From positions 1-64,000 of the forward strand of contig JAQCGH010000004.1 in NCBI GenBank assembly GCA_027620015.1: a stretch of DNA of 64,000 bases, written 5' to 3'. Origin of the DNA: Cyanobacteriota bacterium (GTDB taxonomy: Bacteria > Cyanobacteriota > Cyanobacteriia > PCC-6307 > Cyanobiaceae). Positions within the stretch are counted from its first letter, which is position 1, and each line of letters opens with the position of its first letter. The notes below the pieces were generated by a model that was not told the DNA's origin, made no database searches, and saw only the letters and a list, made by a program, of their open reading frames with translations. Below are positions 29,901 to 39,588 of this stretch, piece by piece. The position numbers and the translations under genes are program-made.

Positions 29901-30564
29901 GATCCGTGGCGTCGGCAACCTGCTTGGAGTGGAGCAGAGCGGCCAGATGGAAACCATCGGCTTCGACCTTTATATGGAGATGCTGCAGGAGTCGCTGGCT
30001 GAAATCCAGGGCCAAGACATCCCAGTGGTGGAAGACACCCAGATCGACCTGCCTGTGACAGCCTTCATCCCAGGCGATTGGATCACGGAAAACGATGAGA
30101 AGATCGCCGCCTACCGGGCTGCAGCAGAGTGCAGCAGCAAGGAGGAGTTGCTGGAACTCGCCACCGGCTGGGTAGATCGCTATGGGGCCATTCCTGCGCC
30201 GGTGATCTCTCTGTTGCAACTGATGGAGCTGAAGCTGGTGGCCAAGCGGTGTGGCTTCTCGCGCATCAAGCCGGAAAAGCCAAACATCGCTATGGAAACC
30301 CCCATGGAGGAGCCTGCCTTCCGCCTACTGCGCCAGGGGCTGCCCCAGCACCTACATAGTCGCCTGGTGTTTCAGCCCGGACCGGGTGCCACAGCCAAGG
30401 TGCTGGCCCGGGGCCTGGGAGTGCTGCCTGCAGAGAAGCAGCTCGAGGAGCTGATGGGCTGGCTGAACCTAATGGCGGAGCAAATTCCGGGTGCCGATGG
30501 CCTCACCGAGGCGCAGCGCCGTGAGCAGCTCAAGGCCCGCAATGAGGAGGTACTGGCTGTGTAG
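26992..30564 (+). CDS. mfd: Transcription-repair coupling factor Mfd
   Basis: 1190 aa with RecG-like helicase motifs (CGDVGFGKTEVAIRAIFKA, DEEQRFGVNQKE, QLRGRVGRS) and UvrB-homology N-terminus. Confidence 0.96.
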   Translation: MPLTSLVRQLQQVPLTGEVLLRLQRADRLRLSGAGRNARALVSSALAGAAAAPLLVLVPTLEEAGRWAALLELMGWKSCQLYPTSEGSPYEPFDPTSEITWGQLQVLSELLDAPRRLAIVATERALQPHLPPPETLQAQCLSLRKGDTIDLEQLATRLSRLGYERVPTIEQEGSWSRRGDIVDVFPVSAELPVRLELFGEELEKLREFDPASQRSLDAIEVVRLTPTGYGPLIADALRESMPNGLERLLSPEALEQLLEGGTPEGMRRLMGLAWQQPACLLDYLPPNTLIAIDERRHCLSHGKQWFEHACDHYADVVQELELEASAAPTILPPLLHRPAADALEQAEVFAGFDLAELHETDQHPNSFDLSSRSVPAYPNAFGKLAGLVKGFVAEKATVWLLSAQPSRAVALLEEHECITRFVPNPTDFPAIDRLVEQATPVALKTKGTAELEGLQLPAWRLVLITDREFFGQHALAASGYVRRRRKAASRTVDPGKMQPGDFVVHRNHGVGKFLKLEKLAIGGESRDYLVVQYADGLLRVAADQLGSLGRYRASTDAPPELNRMGGTAWANAKVRAKKALRKVAMDLVKLYAERNQAAGFAFPADGPWQHELEDSFPYEPTPDQVKAIADVKRDMEQPQPMDRLVCGDVGFGKTEVAIRAIFKAVTAGKQVAMLAPTTVLAQQHWRSLSERFAPYPMKVSLLNRFRTTAERKTILEGLGEGTVDVVVGTHQLLSKSTGFKQLGLLVVDEEQRFGVNQKEKIKALRKDVDVLTLSATPIPRTLYMSLSGVREMSLITTPPPLRRPIKTHLAALDEETVRSAIRQELDRGGQIFYVVPRVDGIEDVASGLRLMIPGLRLLVAHGQMAEGELESAMVAFNAGESDLMLCTTIVESGLDIPRVNTILIEDAHKFGLAQLYQLRGRVGRSGIQAHAWLFYPGNASLSEAARQRLRAIQEFAQLGSGYQLAMRDMEIRGVGNLLGVEQSGQMETIGFDLYMEMLQESLAEIQGQDIPVVEDTQIDLPVTAFIPGDWITENDEKIAAYRAAAECSSKEELLELATGWVDRYGAIPAPVISLLQLMELKLVAKRCGFSRIKPEKPNIAMETPMEEPAFRLLRQGLPQHLHSRLVFQPGPGATAKVLARGLGVLPAEKQLEELMGWLNLMAEQIPGADGLTEAQRREQLKARNEEVLAV

Positions 30565-30664
30565 GGGCCGCAAGCCAGCCAAACTTTGGCCCAAAGCCCA
30601 CCTTGATCAAGCAAGCTTCCGCAAAATTACGTTACATTGGTGAGAAGTTGTGTAACGGGTGTCC

Positions 30665-30838
30665 ATGGGTGAGGTAATTGGTACGAGTTCGGCCTTAGGA
30701 ACCGGGTTCAGCATCATTTCTGGAGTAGTGAGCCTCTTAGCTATTGGCATGTACGCCCTGCTTCAACCAGGTTCTGAAAACAACAACGATGACGACGATT
30801 CAGGTCCCGGCGGTGGATTGATGCAGCCGGCTGGCTGA
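30665..30838 (+). CDS. Small putative membrane protein with Asn/Asp-rich tail
   Basis: ATG at 30665 gives MGEVIGTSSALGTGFSIISGVVSLLAIGMYALLQPGSENNNDDDDSGPGGGLMQPAG*; 57 aa, under ORF-track cutoff. Confidence 0.55.
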   Translation: MGEVIGTSSALGTGFSIISGVVSLLAIGMYALLQPGSENNNDDDDSGPGGGLMQPAG

Positions 30839-30873
30839 TTTAGCTAGTTAGGCGCTCTGAAATTCACTACAAA

Positions 30874-31086
30874 TTAAGGGTTGTCTGAGCCTTCAGCAGC
30901 TCGTAATTCCGCTTTATAGCCTGCTGGCACCACAACTAAAAAAAGTAGCCACCAAGCCAGCACTCCTATGACGGCAGGCGCGGTGATCCACCAACGTTCA
31001 AGCAGCAGCCAACTCCCTGCCATTACAACGGCGCCGGTGAGCAAGATGCTCCAAGGCTGGCACCACCACGGTTTGATCTCCCACAT
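30874..31086 (-). CDS. Small two-TM membrane protein (DUF6737-like)
   Basis: MWEIKPWWCQPWSILLTGAVVMAGSWLLLERWWITAPAVIGVLAWWLLFLVVVPAGYKAEL. Confidence 0.6.
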   Translation of the reverse strand: MWEIKPWWCQPWSILLTGAVVMAGSWLLLERWWITAPAVIGVLAWWLLFLVVVPAGYKAELRAAEGSDNP

Positions 31087-31280
31087 AGAAGCAGGGTGGA
31101 CTATTTGGGATTGGGGCTGAACAAGCGGCACTACCAGCTAATTTTCTACCGATAGAGCCATCTTCGCCGCTTGCAGTCCAGTTAAGGCAGATGGGTAGCT
31201 AATGCTGAAATGTAAGAAGAAATTGTCCTGTGCTGGCAGTCAGAATTGGCAATCTGCCTGGACCGCAGTCGCTAAGGGGG

Positions 31281-32627
31281 TTATGGCTTGATTGAGCCCT
31301 GCGATGGCAGAGCAGCAGGCAAATTTGCGCTGCTTGGGATGTAGGCCTTCTCCACACCGTTAGAGCTGCGCAGGCGCTTCACCAACGTGGTTTCAGCCAC
31401 CCGATACTGGCTGTCTTTCTTGGTGCCGAGATCCTCAAGCTTGAGGCGCTGGGCCTCGAGCTCAGTCATCTTTGCCGTCACATCAGGGTTGATACCGTGC
31501 TTGTGGATGTCCCGGCCACTAGGGGTGAGGTATTTCGCGATGGTTACGGTCATGCCGGAGCCATCGGACAGTCCCCTCACCGACTGCACCAAGCCTTTAC
31601 CAAAGGTTTTCTGGCCCACCAGAACCGCCCGGTTGTTGTCTTGCAGGGCGCCGGAGAGAATTTCACTGGCGCTGGCCGAGCCTTCATTCACCAGCACCAC
31701 CATGGGCTTTGTCGTGAGGGCGCGACCATTGGCACGCTTTACATCCTTGATGCCGTCACGAGCTTTGGTGGACACGATCGTGCCCTCGTTGAGCCACTGG
31801 CGGGCGATCTCCACGCTTGCCATCAGCAGGCCGCCTGGGTTGCTACGTAAATCGAGCACGTAACCCTGGGCCCCTTTTTCTTCAAGATCCTTCACTGCCT
31901 GGCGCATGTCCTTGGTTGCGGTGGCATTAAATTGCTTAAGGCGGATATACCCAACCTTGACGCCATCAGAACTGGTGTTGATCTGGTGCTCGACTGCATG
32001 GAGCTCGATGCGCTCGCGAGTAAGAGATAACTCCAGGGTCTGAACTTTGCGCTTAAAAGTGAGGGTCACTTTGGTGCCAGCCTGACCACGAATCAGCTTG
32101 ACCGCATCCTCGGTGCTCATGCCCTTGGTCGACTTGCCGTCGATCGCGACAATTACATCCTTGGGCTGAACACCAGCCCGCGATGCGGGCGAACCTTCGA
32201 TAGGTGAGATCACCACCAAATTTTTTGTCTCCTTATCAAGGCTCAGCTGGATTCCCACCCCGGAGAGTTCTCCAGAGGTATCGATCTGCATCTCCTTGAA
32301 TTCCCTTGGATCGAGAAAGCGGGTGTAGGGATCATCAAGGCTGCCAAGCATGCCCCGAATCGCTTCGTAAGCCTCCTTTGGGCTGCCATAACTCTTGGCG
32401 AGCACGTCACGCCGCAGGCTGCGCCATTGCTCTGGCTTGTACTTGCCATTGATATCGAGATAGTCGCGGAAGACAATCTGCCAGGTTTGGTCGATCACCT
32501 CCTTCGGGCTATCGCTGATGCGGGAAGAGCTCCCTAAAGGAGTTACAAATTCCCTTGCCACGACCGCCGTGGCCGCACAAGCACCAATGCCGACCAGCGC
32601 AAGCAGGCTGGTGCGGGGACTGGCCAT
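31281..32627 (-). CDS. ctpA: Carboxyl-terminal processing peptidase (S41)
   Basis: PDZ region (GVGIQLSLDKETKNLVVISPIEGSPASRAGVQ) and S41 catalytic region (VNEGSASASEILSGALQDN; GQKTFGKGLVQ). Confidence 0.92.
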   Translation of the reverse strand: MASPRTSLLALVGIGACAATAVVAREFVTPLGSSSRISDSPKEVIDQTWQIVFRDYLDINGKYKPEQWRSLRRDVLAKSYGSPKEAYEAIRGMLGSLDDPYTRFLDPREFKEMQIDTSGELSGVGIQLSLDKETKNLVVISPIEGSPASRAGVQPKDVIVAIDGKSTKGMSTEDAVKLIRGQAGTKVTLTFKRKVQTLELSLTRERIELHAVEHQINTSSDGVKVGYIRLKQFNATATKDMRQAVKDLEEKGAQGYVLDLRSNPGGLLMASVEIARQWLNEGTIVSTKARDGIKDVKRANGRALTTKPMVVLVNEGSASASEILSGALQDNNRAVLVGQKTFGKGLVQSVRGLSDGSGMTVTIAKYLTPSGRDIHKHGINPDVTAKMTELEAQRLKLEDLGTKKDSQYRVAETTLVKRLRSSNGVEKAYIPSSANLPAALPSQGSIKP

Positions 32628-32720
32628 CAGGAAAAGCCGTGGCGGCGCGGGATAGAGGCTTTCAAACTAGCGCCGAAGACTCGTATTAGCTGGGTCGGGT
32701 TACCGGAACTGAGCAGAAGG

Positions 32721-33917
32721 TCAGGGATCAATCCAGCGACCATCCTCTTTAATCAGGGCAATCAGGGCTGCCACTCCCTCGACCTCCGGCACCCGCCGGA
32801 TCTCGTCGCGACCCCTATATAGAGAGATAGTGCCGGGGGTCTTACCTACGTAGCCGTAGTCGGCGTCGGCCATTTCGCCTGGCCCATTAACAATGCAACC
32901 CATTACCGCGATATCGAGGCCCGTGAGGTGGGCTGTGGCATTGCGCACCTGATGCAGCACCTGCTCCAGGTTGAAAAGGGTACGGCCACAGCTGGGGCAA
33001 GCCACATATTCCACCATCGTCTTCCGCAGCCCCAGAGCTTGCAGGATCGAGTAGCAAACAGGGATTTCCTTCTCGGGAGCCTCAGTTAGGGACACCCGAA
33101 TCGTGTCGCCTAGACCTTCAGCCAGCAGGGGTGCAATGCCAGCCGTACTTTTAATACGACCGTAATCACCATCACCGGCCTCGGTGACGCCCAAATGCAG
33201 GGGGTATGGGAATCCCTCCGCATCCATGCTGTCGGCCATCATCCGGTACGCAGCCATCATCACCGGCGCCCGCGAGGCCTTCATTGACACCACGATGTTG
33301 TGAAAGTCAAGCCGGTCGCAGATGCGAATGAATTCCATCGCGCTCTCCACCATGCCTCGGGGAGTATCGCCGTAGCTGAACAACATCCGCTCTGCCAAGG
33401 AGCCATGGTTGACACCGATTCGCAAAGCCTTGTCTTGCTGCTTGAGCAATTGCACCAAGGGTTCAAATGTTTCGGCGATGCGCACACCAATCGCGGATAC
33501 CTCCTCAGGACTGAATTCAGTGCGATTTGGATCAGGCTTGTCGAACACAAACAAACCCGGGTTTATACGTACCTTGTCGACATGCTGGGCAACCTCCAAG
33601 GCAATCTTCATGCCGTTGTGGTGTACATCCGCCACTAGTGGCACCGGCTGATAGGTATCTTCCAACCGCTGGCGAATTTCTTTTACCGCCTTGGCGTGGG
33701 CAAGGGACGGAACCGTAAGTCGCACGATTTCGCAACCCACTTCATGCAGCCTCCGTATGCCGGCGATGGCTCCCTCAATGTCGAGGGTGTCCTCATTGAT
33801 CATCGACTGCACCGCCACCGGGTGGTCGCTGCCGATCCAGATATCTCCCACCCGCACGCTGCGGGTCTGGCGCCGGTGAATCACGGTGTCGTAGCGAGCC
33901 GGGGTGCCGGTCATAGC
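32721..33917 (-). CDS. ispG: (E)-4-hydroxy-3-methylbut-2-enyl-diphosphate synthase
   Basis: [56 protein letters not shown]. Confidence 0.95.
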   Translation of the reverse strand, partial: AMTGTPARYDTVIHRRQTRSVRVGDIWIGSDHPVAVQSMINEDTLDIEGAIAGIRRLHEVGCEIVRLTVPSLAHAKAVKEIRQRLEDTYQPVPLVADVHHNGMKIALEVAQHVDKVRINPGLFVFDKPDPNRTEFSPEEVSAIGVRIAETFEPLVQLLKQQDKALRIGVNHGSLAERMLFSYGDTPRGMVESAMEFIRICDRLDFHNIVVSMKASRAPVMMAAYRMMADSMDAEGFPYPLHLGVTEAGDGDYGRIKSTAGIAPLLAEGLGDTIRVSLTEAPEKEIPVCYSILQALGLRKTMVEYVACPSCGRTLFNLEQVLHQVRNATAHLTGLDIAVMGCIVNGPGEMADADYGYVGKTPGTISLYRGRDEIRRVPEVEGVAALIALIKEDGRWIDP

Positions 33918-34044
33918 TGGGTTAGTCCGAGGCCGTAAAGACAAAGCCTGTCACAAAGACCAGACAAGCGAAGAAGGTGTCAAACGCAATGAGCGGTTCA
34001 GCGCGGCGGATGAGATGGTTCACGATGGCGGCCCCTCACTGGCC

Positions 34045-34653
34045 TCAGAGGGCTAGCAAGCATCGATGTACCTCCTGAAAGTCGGCTGCCGTGAGGGTGC
34101 GGGGCGAGCCTTTGGCCTGCGAGTTGAAGCGCAGTAGATAGGAGGGATGCAGAACCGGCATCAGGTTCCGGCCATGCAAAATTTCTTCTTCGCTGGCGTG
34201 CCACTTACCCCTCAGGCTGGTGATTCCGCCCTTGATACCCAGCACTCCCTCCAACGCCGTAGCCCCCAGCAGCAGGATCACGGCCGGATTCACTAATGCG
34301 ATCTGCCGCTCGAGCCAGGGACGGCAGGCAGCCAGCTCCATGGGCTTCGGCTTGCGGTTGCCGGTGGGACGGCACTTGACCACATTGCACACGTAGGCGT
34401 CTTGATTGCTATCAATGCCAGCGACAGCCAGTAGCTGATCGAGCAGCTGGCCCGAGCGACCCACAAAAGGCAATCCAACACTGTCTTCCTGAGCGCCGGG
34501 TCCCTCACCAATAAGCATCAGCCGGGCGGTGGGATTTCCCCGACTTACCACGACCTGCTGCCTCTCCGCAGCTAAACCACAGCGGCGACAGGCGGCGCAA
34601 TCGAGCAGCAACTGCCTCAAGGAATCGGGCGCTGCAGGGGTAGATGTCGTCAC
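34045..34653 (-). CDS. Uracil-DNA glycosylase family 4/5 (Fe-S type)
   Basis: CAACRRCGLA, LIGEGPGAQEDSVGLPFVGRSGQLLD, NVVKCRPTGNRKP, MPVLHPSYLLR. Confidence 0.88.
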   Translation of the reverse strand: MTTSTPAAPDSLRQLLLDCAACRRCGLAAERQQVVVSRGNPTARLMLIGEGPGAQEDSVGLPFVGRSGQLLDQLLAVAGIDSNQDAYVCNVVKCRPTGNRKPKPMELAACRPWLERQIALVNPAVILLLGATALEGVLGIKGGITSLRGKWHASEEEILHGRNLMPVLHPSYLLRFNSQAKGSPRTLTAADFQEVHRCLLAL

Positions 34654-34745
34654 GGCAAAACCATCAACGTGTAACTAGCTGGCAATTTCGTGCCCCCTTG
34701 AACCGTATGCGGCAAATCCGTAAGGCAGGATGCCAGCCAGTGCTG

Positions 34746-35966
34746 ATGCCGCGTGTCCTGATGCCGGACAAAGGGATAACCGCCGCGCCAACCACGAGTC
34801 TGGCCCTCTCTGCTCGGGCCCGGGCCCTACAGCCATCCCTCACCCTGGCCATTGCCGCCCGCGCCAAGGCCATCAAGGCCGATGGTCAGGACATCTGCAG
34901 CCTCAGCGCAGGCGAGCCTGATTTCGACACCCCAGCCTTCATCCGCCAAGCAGCGACGGCAGCTTTAGAGGCAGGCCACACCCGCTACGGCCCAGCTGCC
35001 GGGGAGCCGGCCCTGCGCGATGCGATAGCCGCCAAGCTCAGCACTGAAAACGGCATCCCCACCACCGCCCAACAGGTGTTGGTCACCAACGGCGGCAAAC
35101 AAGCGCTTTACAACCTATTTCAGGTGCTGCTCGAGCCAGGAGACGAGCTGCTGCTGCCTTCGCCCTATTGGCTCAGCTACCCAGAGATTGCCAAGCTCGC
35201 CGGCGCCTCGGTAACCATGCTGCCCAGCTCAGCGACCCAGGGCTTCCGCCTTGATCTGGCCCAACTAGAGAGAGCCATAACTCCAACCAGCAAATTGCTT
35301 GTGCTCAACAGCCCTGGCAATCCCACCGGCATGGTGCTGAGCCGGCCGGAGCTGGAGGAGATTGCCGCCGTGCTGCGCCGCCATCCCCAGGTGGCCGTGG
35401 TGTGCGATGAGATCTATGAATTCCTGCTGGCCCCAGGCCATTCCCACCACAGCTTTGCCGCCGTGGCTCCAGACCTGGCCAATCGCGTCTTCACGGTGAA
35501 TGGCTTCGCTAAGGGCTGGGCCATGACCGGCTGGCGCATTGGCTGGCTGACTGGCCCCCAGCCGGTGATAGCCGCCGCCAGTGCTCTGCAGAGCCAGAGC
35601 ACTAGCAACGTTTGCAGTTTTGCCCAGTTCGGGGCCCTGGCTGCGATCGAAGCGCCCCGCGACTGTGTGCACACCATGGCGGCTGAGTTCAGTAGGCGCC
35701 GCGGCCTACTCAGTGCGGGGCTGATGGCCATCGAAGGATTGAAACTGATGCCGCCGGAGGGAGCGTTCTATGCCTTCCCAGATGTGAGTCATTTCGGCCT
35801 CGATTCAATGACCCTCTGCAACCGGCTGCTTGACGAAGTGGGTCTGGCGGTGGTGCCAGGTGTTGCCTTCGGCGACGACCGCTGCATTCGGCTTTCCTGC
35901 GCTGTTAGCCCTGCCACCATTGAGGACGGTTTGGATCGACTGCAGCGATTCCTTGCTGCTATTTGA
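34746..35966 (+). CDS. PLP-dependent aminotransferase (class I/II, aspartate aminotransferase-like)
   Basis: SLSAGEPDFDTPAFI, LNSPGNPTGMV, NGFAKGWAMTGWRIGW. Confidence 0.9.
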   Translation: MPRVLMPDKGITAAPTTSLALSARARALQPSLTLAIAARAKAIKADGQDICSLSAGEPDFDTPAFIRQAATAALEAGHTRYGPAAGEPALRDAIAAKLSTENGIPTTAQQVLVTNGGKQALYNLFQVLLEPGDELLLPSPYWLSYPEIAKLAGASVTMLPSSATQGFRLDLAQLERAITPTSKLLVLNSPGNPTGMVLSRPELEEIAAVLRRHPQVAVVCDEIYEFLLAPGHSHHSFAAVAPDLANRVFTVNGFAKGWAMTGWRIGWLTGPQPVIAAASALQSQSTSNVCSFAQFGALAAIEAPRDCVHTMAAEFSRRRGLLSAGLMAIEGLKLMPPEGAFYAFPDVSHFGLDSMTLCNRLLDEVGLAVVPGVAFGDDRCIRLSCAVSPATIEDGLDRLQRFLAAI

Positions 35967-35981
35967 TTCTTTTGCGTTGCC

Positions 35982-36872
35982 ATGCCAACCCGACAACGCT
36001 GGACCGCCGCAATAGCGGGGTTTTGCATAACCCTGCTGCCTGCTGCCAAAGCCGAGCCGGTGCTGCGTATCGGCGCCATCCCCGACCAAAACCCCGAAAA
36101 GCTAAATCGCCTTTATGGCCTGGTGGCCGATGAGCTCAACCAGCAACTGGGGGTAAAGGTCGTGTACGTGCCTGCGACCGATTACACAGCTGCTGTTAGC
36201 GCTTTCCGCACCGGCAGCCTGGATCTGGTGTGGTTTGGCGGTCTCACGGGTGTGCAAGCCAGCCTGCAGAAACCAGGTGCTCAAATGCTTGCCCAGAGAG
36301 ATATCGATGCGCAGTTTTACAGCGTGTTTATCGCCAATTCCCGCAGCGGCCTCAAGCCGATCCATACCCAGAAAGGGCTGATCGCTCTCAAGGGCAAGCG
36401 CTTCACCTTCGGCTCGGAAAGCTCCACCTCCGGCCGGCTGATGCCCCAATACTTTCTCGCTCAGGCTGGCATCAAGTTGGCTGATTTCGCCGGCGGAGCT
36501 CCTGGCTTCAGTGGCAGCCACGACGCCACCATCGCCCTGGTGCAGAGCGGCACCTACGACGCCGGAGCCGTCAACGAGCAGGTATGGAAAAGCAGCCTGC
36601 GCAGCGGCAAGGCCAACCGCAGCAAGGTGGTACAGATCTGGCGCACCCCCAGCTACCCCGACTACCTCTGGTTGGGCCAGCCCAACCTCGATAAGCGCTT
36701 CGGCAAGGGCTTCAGCGCCAAGCTGCGCCAATCGATCATCAGCTGGCGATCCACAGATCCAGAGCAAAAGCAGATCTTGAACCTGTTTGGTGCCCAGCAA
36801 TTCACCACGGTTACGACAGGTGGATATAGGCAGATCGAGCAGGTGGGGCGGCAAATCGGCAAGATCCGCTGA
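35982..36872 (+). CDS. PhnD-type ABC transporter substrate-binding protein (phosphonate / putative selenate family)
   Basis: Signal-like N-terminus, RIGAIPDQNPEKLNRLYGLVADELN, FTFGSESSTSGRLMPQYFL, GGAPGFSGSHDATI. Confidence 0.82.
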   Translation: MPTRQRWTAAIAGFCITLLPAAKAEPVLRIGAIPDQNPEKLNRLYGLVADELNQQLGVKVVYVPATDYTAAVSAFRTGSLDLVWFGGLTGVQASLQKPGAQMLAQRDIDAQFYSVFIANSRSGLKPIHTQKGLIALKGKRFTFGSESSTSGRLMPQYFLAQAGIKLADFAGGAPGFSGSHDATIALVQSGTYDAGAVNEQVWKSSLRSGKANRSKVVQIWRTPSYPDYLWLGQPNLDKRFGKGFSAKLRQSIISWRSTDPEQKQILNLFGAQQFTTVTTGGYRQIEQVGRQIGKIR

Positions 36873-36933
36873 CACAGGTGGGCGTTTGGCTCCAGCAGCA
36901 TCCAGAATCAAATTTCTCCAGTGCCCTAGATCC

Positions 36934-37158
36934 GTGGTCTGGTTGATTGATTTGATCTTGCTGCTGGCCGGCTTTGTGCTTTGGAGCCGCGCCAATAACG
37001 AAGGTGATGAGGCATGGTCCCTATTTCTTCGCAGCATCGCCTTTCTTGATCTGGCTTTCATCACCTTTGGAAACGGCCAGTTAATTATCGAGATTGCCGC
37101 CCTGGCCCTGGCACTGATCCTGCCCTCAGCGGCCAGCCTGGAACGGCGGCGCAATTAA
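36934..37158 (+). CDS. Small hypothetical membrane protein inside the ABC cluster
   Basis: GTG start gives V(M)VWLIDLILLLAGFVLWSRANNEGDEAWSLFLRSIAFLDLAFITFGNGQLIIEIAALALALILPSAASLERRRN*. Confidence 0.5.
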   Translation: MVWLIDLILLLAGFVLWSRANNEGDEAWSLFLRSIAFLDLAFITFGNGQLIIEIAALALALILPSAASLERRRN

Positions 37159-37165
37159 CACGTCA

Positions 37166-37252
37166 ATGAATACCCGCGGCCCTGATCTAATTGAGGTGTC
37201 TCTAGTGGCGCTGATCCTGGCACTGATCGTTTACCGCCTCACCCTGGCCTGA
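37166..37252 (+). CDS. 28-aa putative membrane peptide
   Basis: ATG..TGA: MNTRGPDLIEVSLVALILALIVYRLTLA*, in the gap before the ABC ATPase. Confidence 0.35.
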   Translation: MNTRGPDLIEVSLVALILALIVYRLTLA

Positions 37253-37258
37253 AGGGCG

Positions 37259-38005
37259 ATGTCTGCACTGCTCGAACTCCAAGACATCACGGTCAAGGGC
37301 CGCAGCCAACCCCGCCTTGATGGGGTTTCACTTCAGGTAAGTGCCGGTGAACGGATCGCCCTGCTAGGCCCCAGCGGTGCTGGCAAAAGCACCTTGCTCG
37401 CTGTGGCCAATGGTTTGCTGACCCCGCAGCAGGGCCGGATGTTTTGGCAGGGGGAAACCCGGGCCCGCAGCGGACGGGCCAGGCGACGGCAGCAGGCCCG
37501 GATCGGCACCCTCTGGCAAGACCTGCGCCTGATTGAGGAGCTCACCGTGCAGCAAAATCTCAATGCTGCCCGGCTAGCCGTCTGGGGCTGGCCGCGGGCT
37601 CTGCTCAACCTGCTGATGCCCCTGGAGACAGTGGCCTGCAAAACAATTTTGCAGCGGCTGGATCTCGATCCAGCCCTGCTTAACCAGCCCGTCTCCGCCC
37701 TCTCTGGCGGCCAGCGCCAGCGGGTGGCCCTAGCCCGACTACTGCGTCAGGACGCTCAACTGCTGCTGGCCGATGAACCCTTAGCCAGCCTTGATCCACG
37801 CCTAGCTGATGAGCTTCTAACACTGCTACTGCAACTTGCCAGCCCGCCTCGGGCCTTGCTTTTGAGCCTGCACCGTCCAGATTTGCTCTCTGGTTTCGAT
37901 CGGGTGCTGGGGCTGAAGTCCGGTCGACTGGTGTTTGACAAGCCCAGAGCCAGCCTTGAACCAGGCCAGCTCGAGGAGCTCTATGCCGGGAGCCCAGGAG
38001 CATGA
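37259..38005 (+). CDS. PhnC-type ABC transporter ATP-binding protein
   Basis: GPSGAGKSTLLAVANG, SALSGGQRQRVALARLL, LLADEPLASLD. Confidence 0.9.
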   Translation: MSALLELQDITVKGRSQPRLDGVSLQVSAGERIALLGPSGAGKSTLLAVANGLLTPQQGRMFWQGETRARSGRARRRQQARIGTLWQDLRLIEELTVQQNLNAARLAVWGWPRALLNLLMPLETVACKTILQRLDLDPALLNQPVSALSGGQRQRVALARLLRQDAQLLLADEPLASLDPRLADELLTLLLQLASPPRALLLSLHRPDLLSGFDRVLGLKSGRLVFDKPRASLEPGQLEELYAGSPGA

Positions 38006-39588
38006 GGCCAGCGGCACCGTTATGGGTGTTGCTGCCCTGCCTGGTTGTCCTTCCTGTGCTGGCGTTGCTGCCGGGAATCAGCCATGGCGGCGGCTGGGAG
38101 TTGGTGGGGCAATTTGCTGCCGCAGCCCTGCGGCCTTCCCTTGATCCAATAGTGCTGGGCTCGGTGCTGGGCGGTCTAGCCGTGACAGTCGGAATGGCCC
38201 TGCTGGGCTGGGCCGGCAGCCTGGTGCTGGGTTTGGTGCTGGGAATCGCTAGTTCAAGGGTGGTGTGGCGCACCTGCTACGGCAGCGCCGCTCCAGCCAG
38301 CTGGATACGCCGCCTACTAGCCATACCGCGCTCGATTCACGAACTGCTCTGGGGGCTGCTGTTGCTGCAGGTGATCGGGCTACAACCAGTGGTGGCGGTA
38401 GTGGCAATCGCCATTCCCTTTGGCGCATTGGTGGCACGGGTGGTCAGCGACCTGCTGGATGCCATGCCCACCGCCAGCCTTGATGCCTTGCGCTGCAGCG
38501 GCAGCAACTCACCAGCCGCCCTATTCACGGCCCTGGGGCCACCCCTACTGCCCCAGGTGGTCAGCTATAGCGGCTACCGGCTCGAATGTGCCTTGCGCAG
38601 CGCAACCCTGCTAGGGGTATTCGGCCTAGGAGGTCTGGGCACCGAACTGCGCCTCACCCTGCAATCGCTGGCCTTCCACGAGCTTTGGAGTGGCATGTGG
38701 GCGTTGCTGGCGGTGATGCTGCTGCTGGAAGCCCTGATGGGCTGGCTGCGGCGGCGCTGGGCCATGCCGGCACGGCTGGGACTGAGCCAGCGGGGGGTGG
38801 GCAGCCAGGGCCAGGAGATGGTGGCTGTGGCAATGACCCTGCTGCCCGTGCTGGTGCTGGTGGCCTGGCGCCTCGAGGTGCACCCCGCCAGCCTGTTGCA
38901 ATGGCAGGGCATGCCACCGTTGGGCGCCGCCGACTGGGGCGCAGTGGGCGCCCTGCCCTGGCCGCGCCTGATCGGCAACACCTTGATGCTCACCTTGGTG
39001 GCCGCATCCCTAGCTGTTGGGCTGGCCCCGCTACTACTGCTGCTTGTACAGCCCTGGCCAGCTGCATGCGCCCTATTGCGAGGGGTGTGGGCCCTGGGCC
39101 GGCTGTGGCCGCCACCGCTCACGGCCCTGTTACTGCTGTTTGTGCTTCAGCCCGGGGTGCTCACAGGGGCCCTTGCCCTGGGCTTCCACAACCTTGGCAT
39201 CCTCGGACGCCTCTTACTAGAAGCCTCCGAGACCAGTGGCGACAATCAGGATCAGGCCCTGCTGACTGCAGGAGTGGGTCCGCGCCTAGCCATGCTCTAC
39301 GGACGCTTCAGCCACCTGGCTCAGCCCTACTTGGCCTACGGCGCCTACCGAGCTGATGTGATTCTGCGCGAATCAGTAGTAGTGGGGCTGGTAGGGGCCA
39401 CAGGGCTGGGCAGCCAACTACTGGAAGCCCTTAGTTCATTTGCCAATGACCAGCTAATAGCTCTGGTGTTGGCCTATGCGCTTCTGACCCTGCTGGGGGA
39501 AGATCTCAGCGACCGCGCACGCCAGTGGCTGCTGGAGACTACTCATGGTGATGGCCATCCCCAGGAAGCTGGTGGCACTTGGCGATAG
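38002..39588 (+). CDS. PhnE-type ABC permease, two permease domains fused
   Basis: 528 aa; two permease-like halves (LDALRCSGSNSPAALFTALGPPLLPQVVSYSGYRLECALRSATLLGVFGLGGLG and QALLTAGVGPRLAMLYGRFSHLAQPYLAYGAYRADVILRESVVVGLVGATGLG). Confidence 0.85.
   Translation: MRPAAPLWVLLPCLVVLPVLALLPGISHGGGWELVGQFAAAALRPSLDPIVLGSVLGGLAVTVGMALLGWAGSLVLGLVLGIASSRVVWRTCYGSAAPASWIRRLLAIPRSIHELLWGLLLLQVIGLQPVVAVVAIAIPFGALVARVVSDLLDAMPTASLDALRCSGSNSPAALFTALGPPLLPQVVSYSGYRLECALRSATLLGVFGLGGLGTELRLTLQSLAFHELWSGMWALLAVMLLLEALMGWLRRRWAMPARLGLSQRGVGSQGQEMVAVAMTLLPVLVLVAWRLEVHPASLLQWQGMPPLGAADWGAVGALPWPRLIGNTLMLTLVAASLAVGLAPLLLLLVQPWPAACALLRGVWALGRLWPPPLTALLLLFVLQPGVLTGALALGFHNLGILGRLLLEASETSGDNQDQALLTAGVGPRLAMLYGRFSHLAQPYLAYGAYRADVILRESVVVGLVGATGLGSQLLEALSSFANDQLIALVLAYALLTLLGEDLSDRARQWLLETTHGDGHPQEAGGTWR

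Noticed and set aside
36102-37154. 350-aa minus ORF opposite the PhnD-like gene
   Set aside because: Long but antisense to the convincing SBP frame; composition and content do not look like a real protein.
38586-39356. 256-aa plus ORF within the fused permease
   Set aside because: Out-of-frame Gly/Ala/Arg-rich shadow of the permease.
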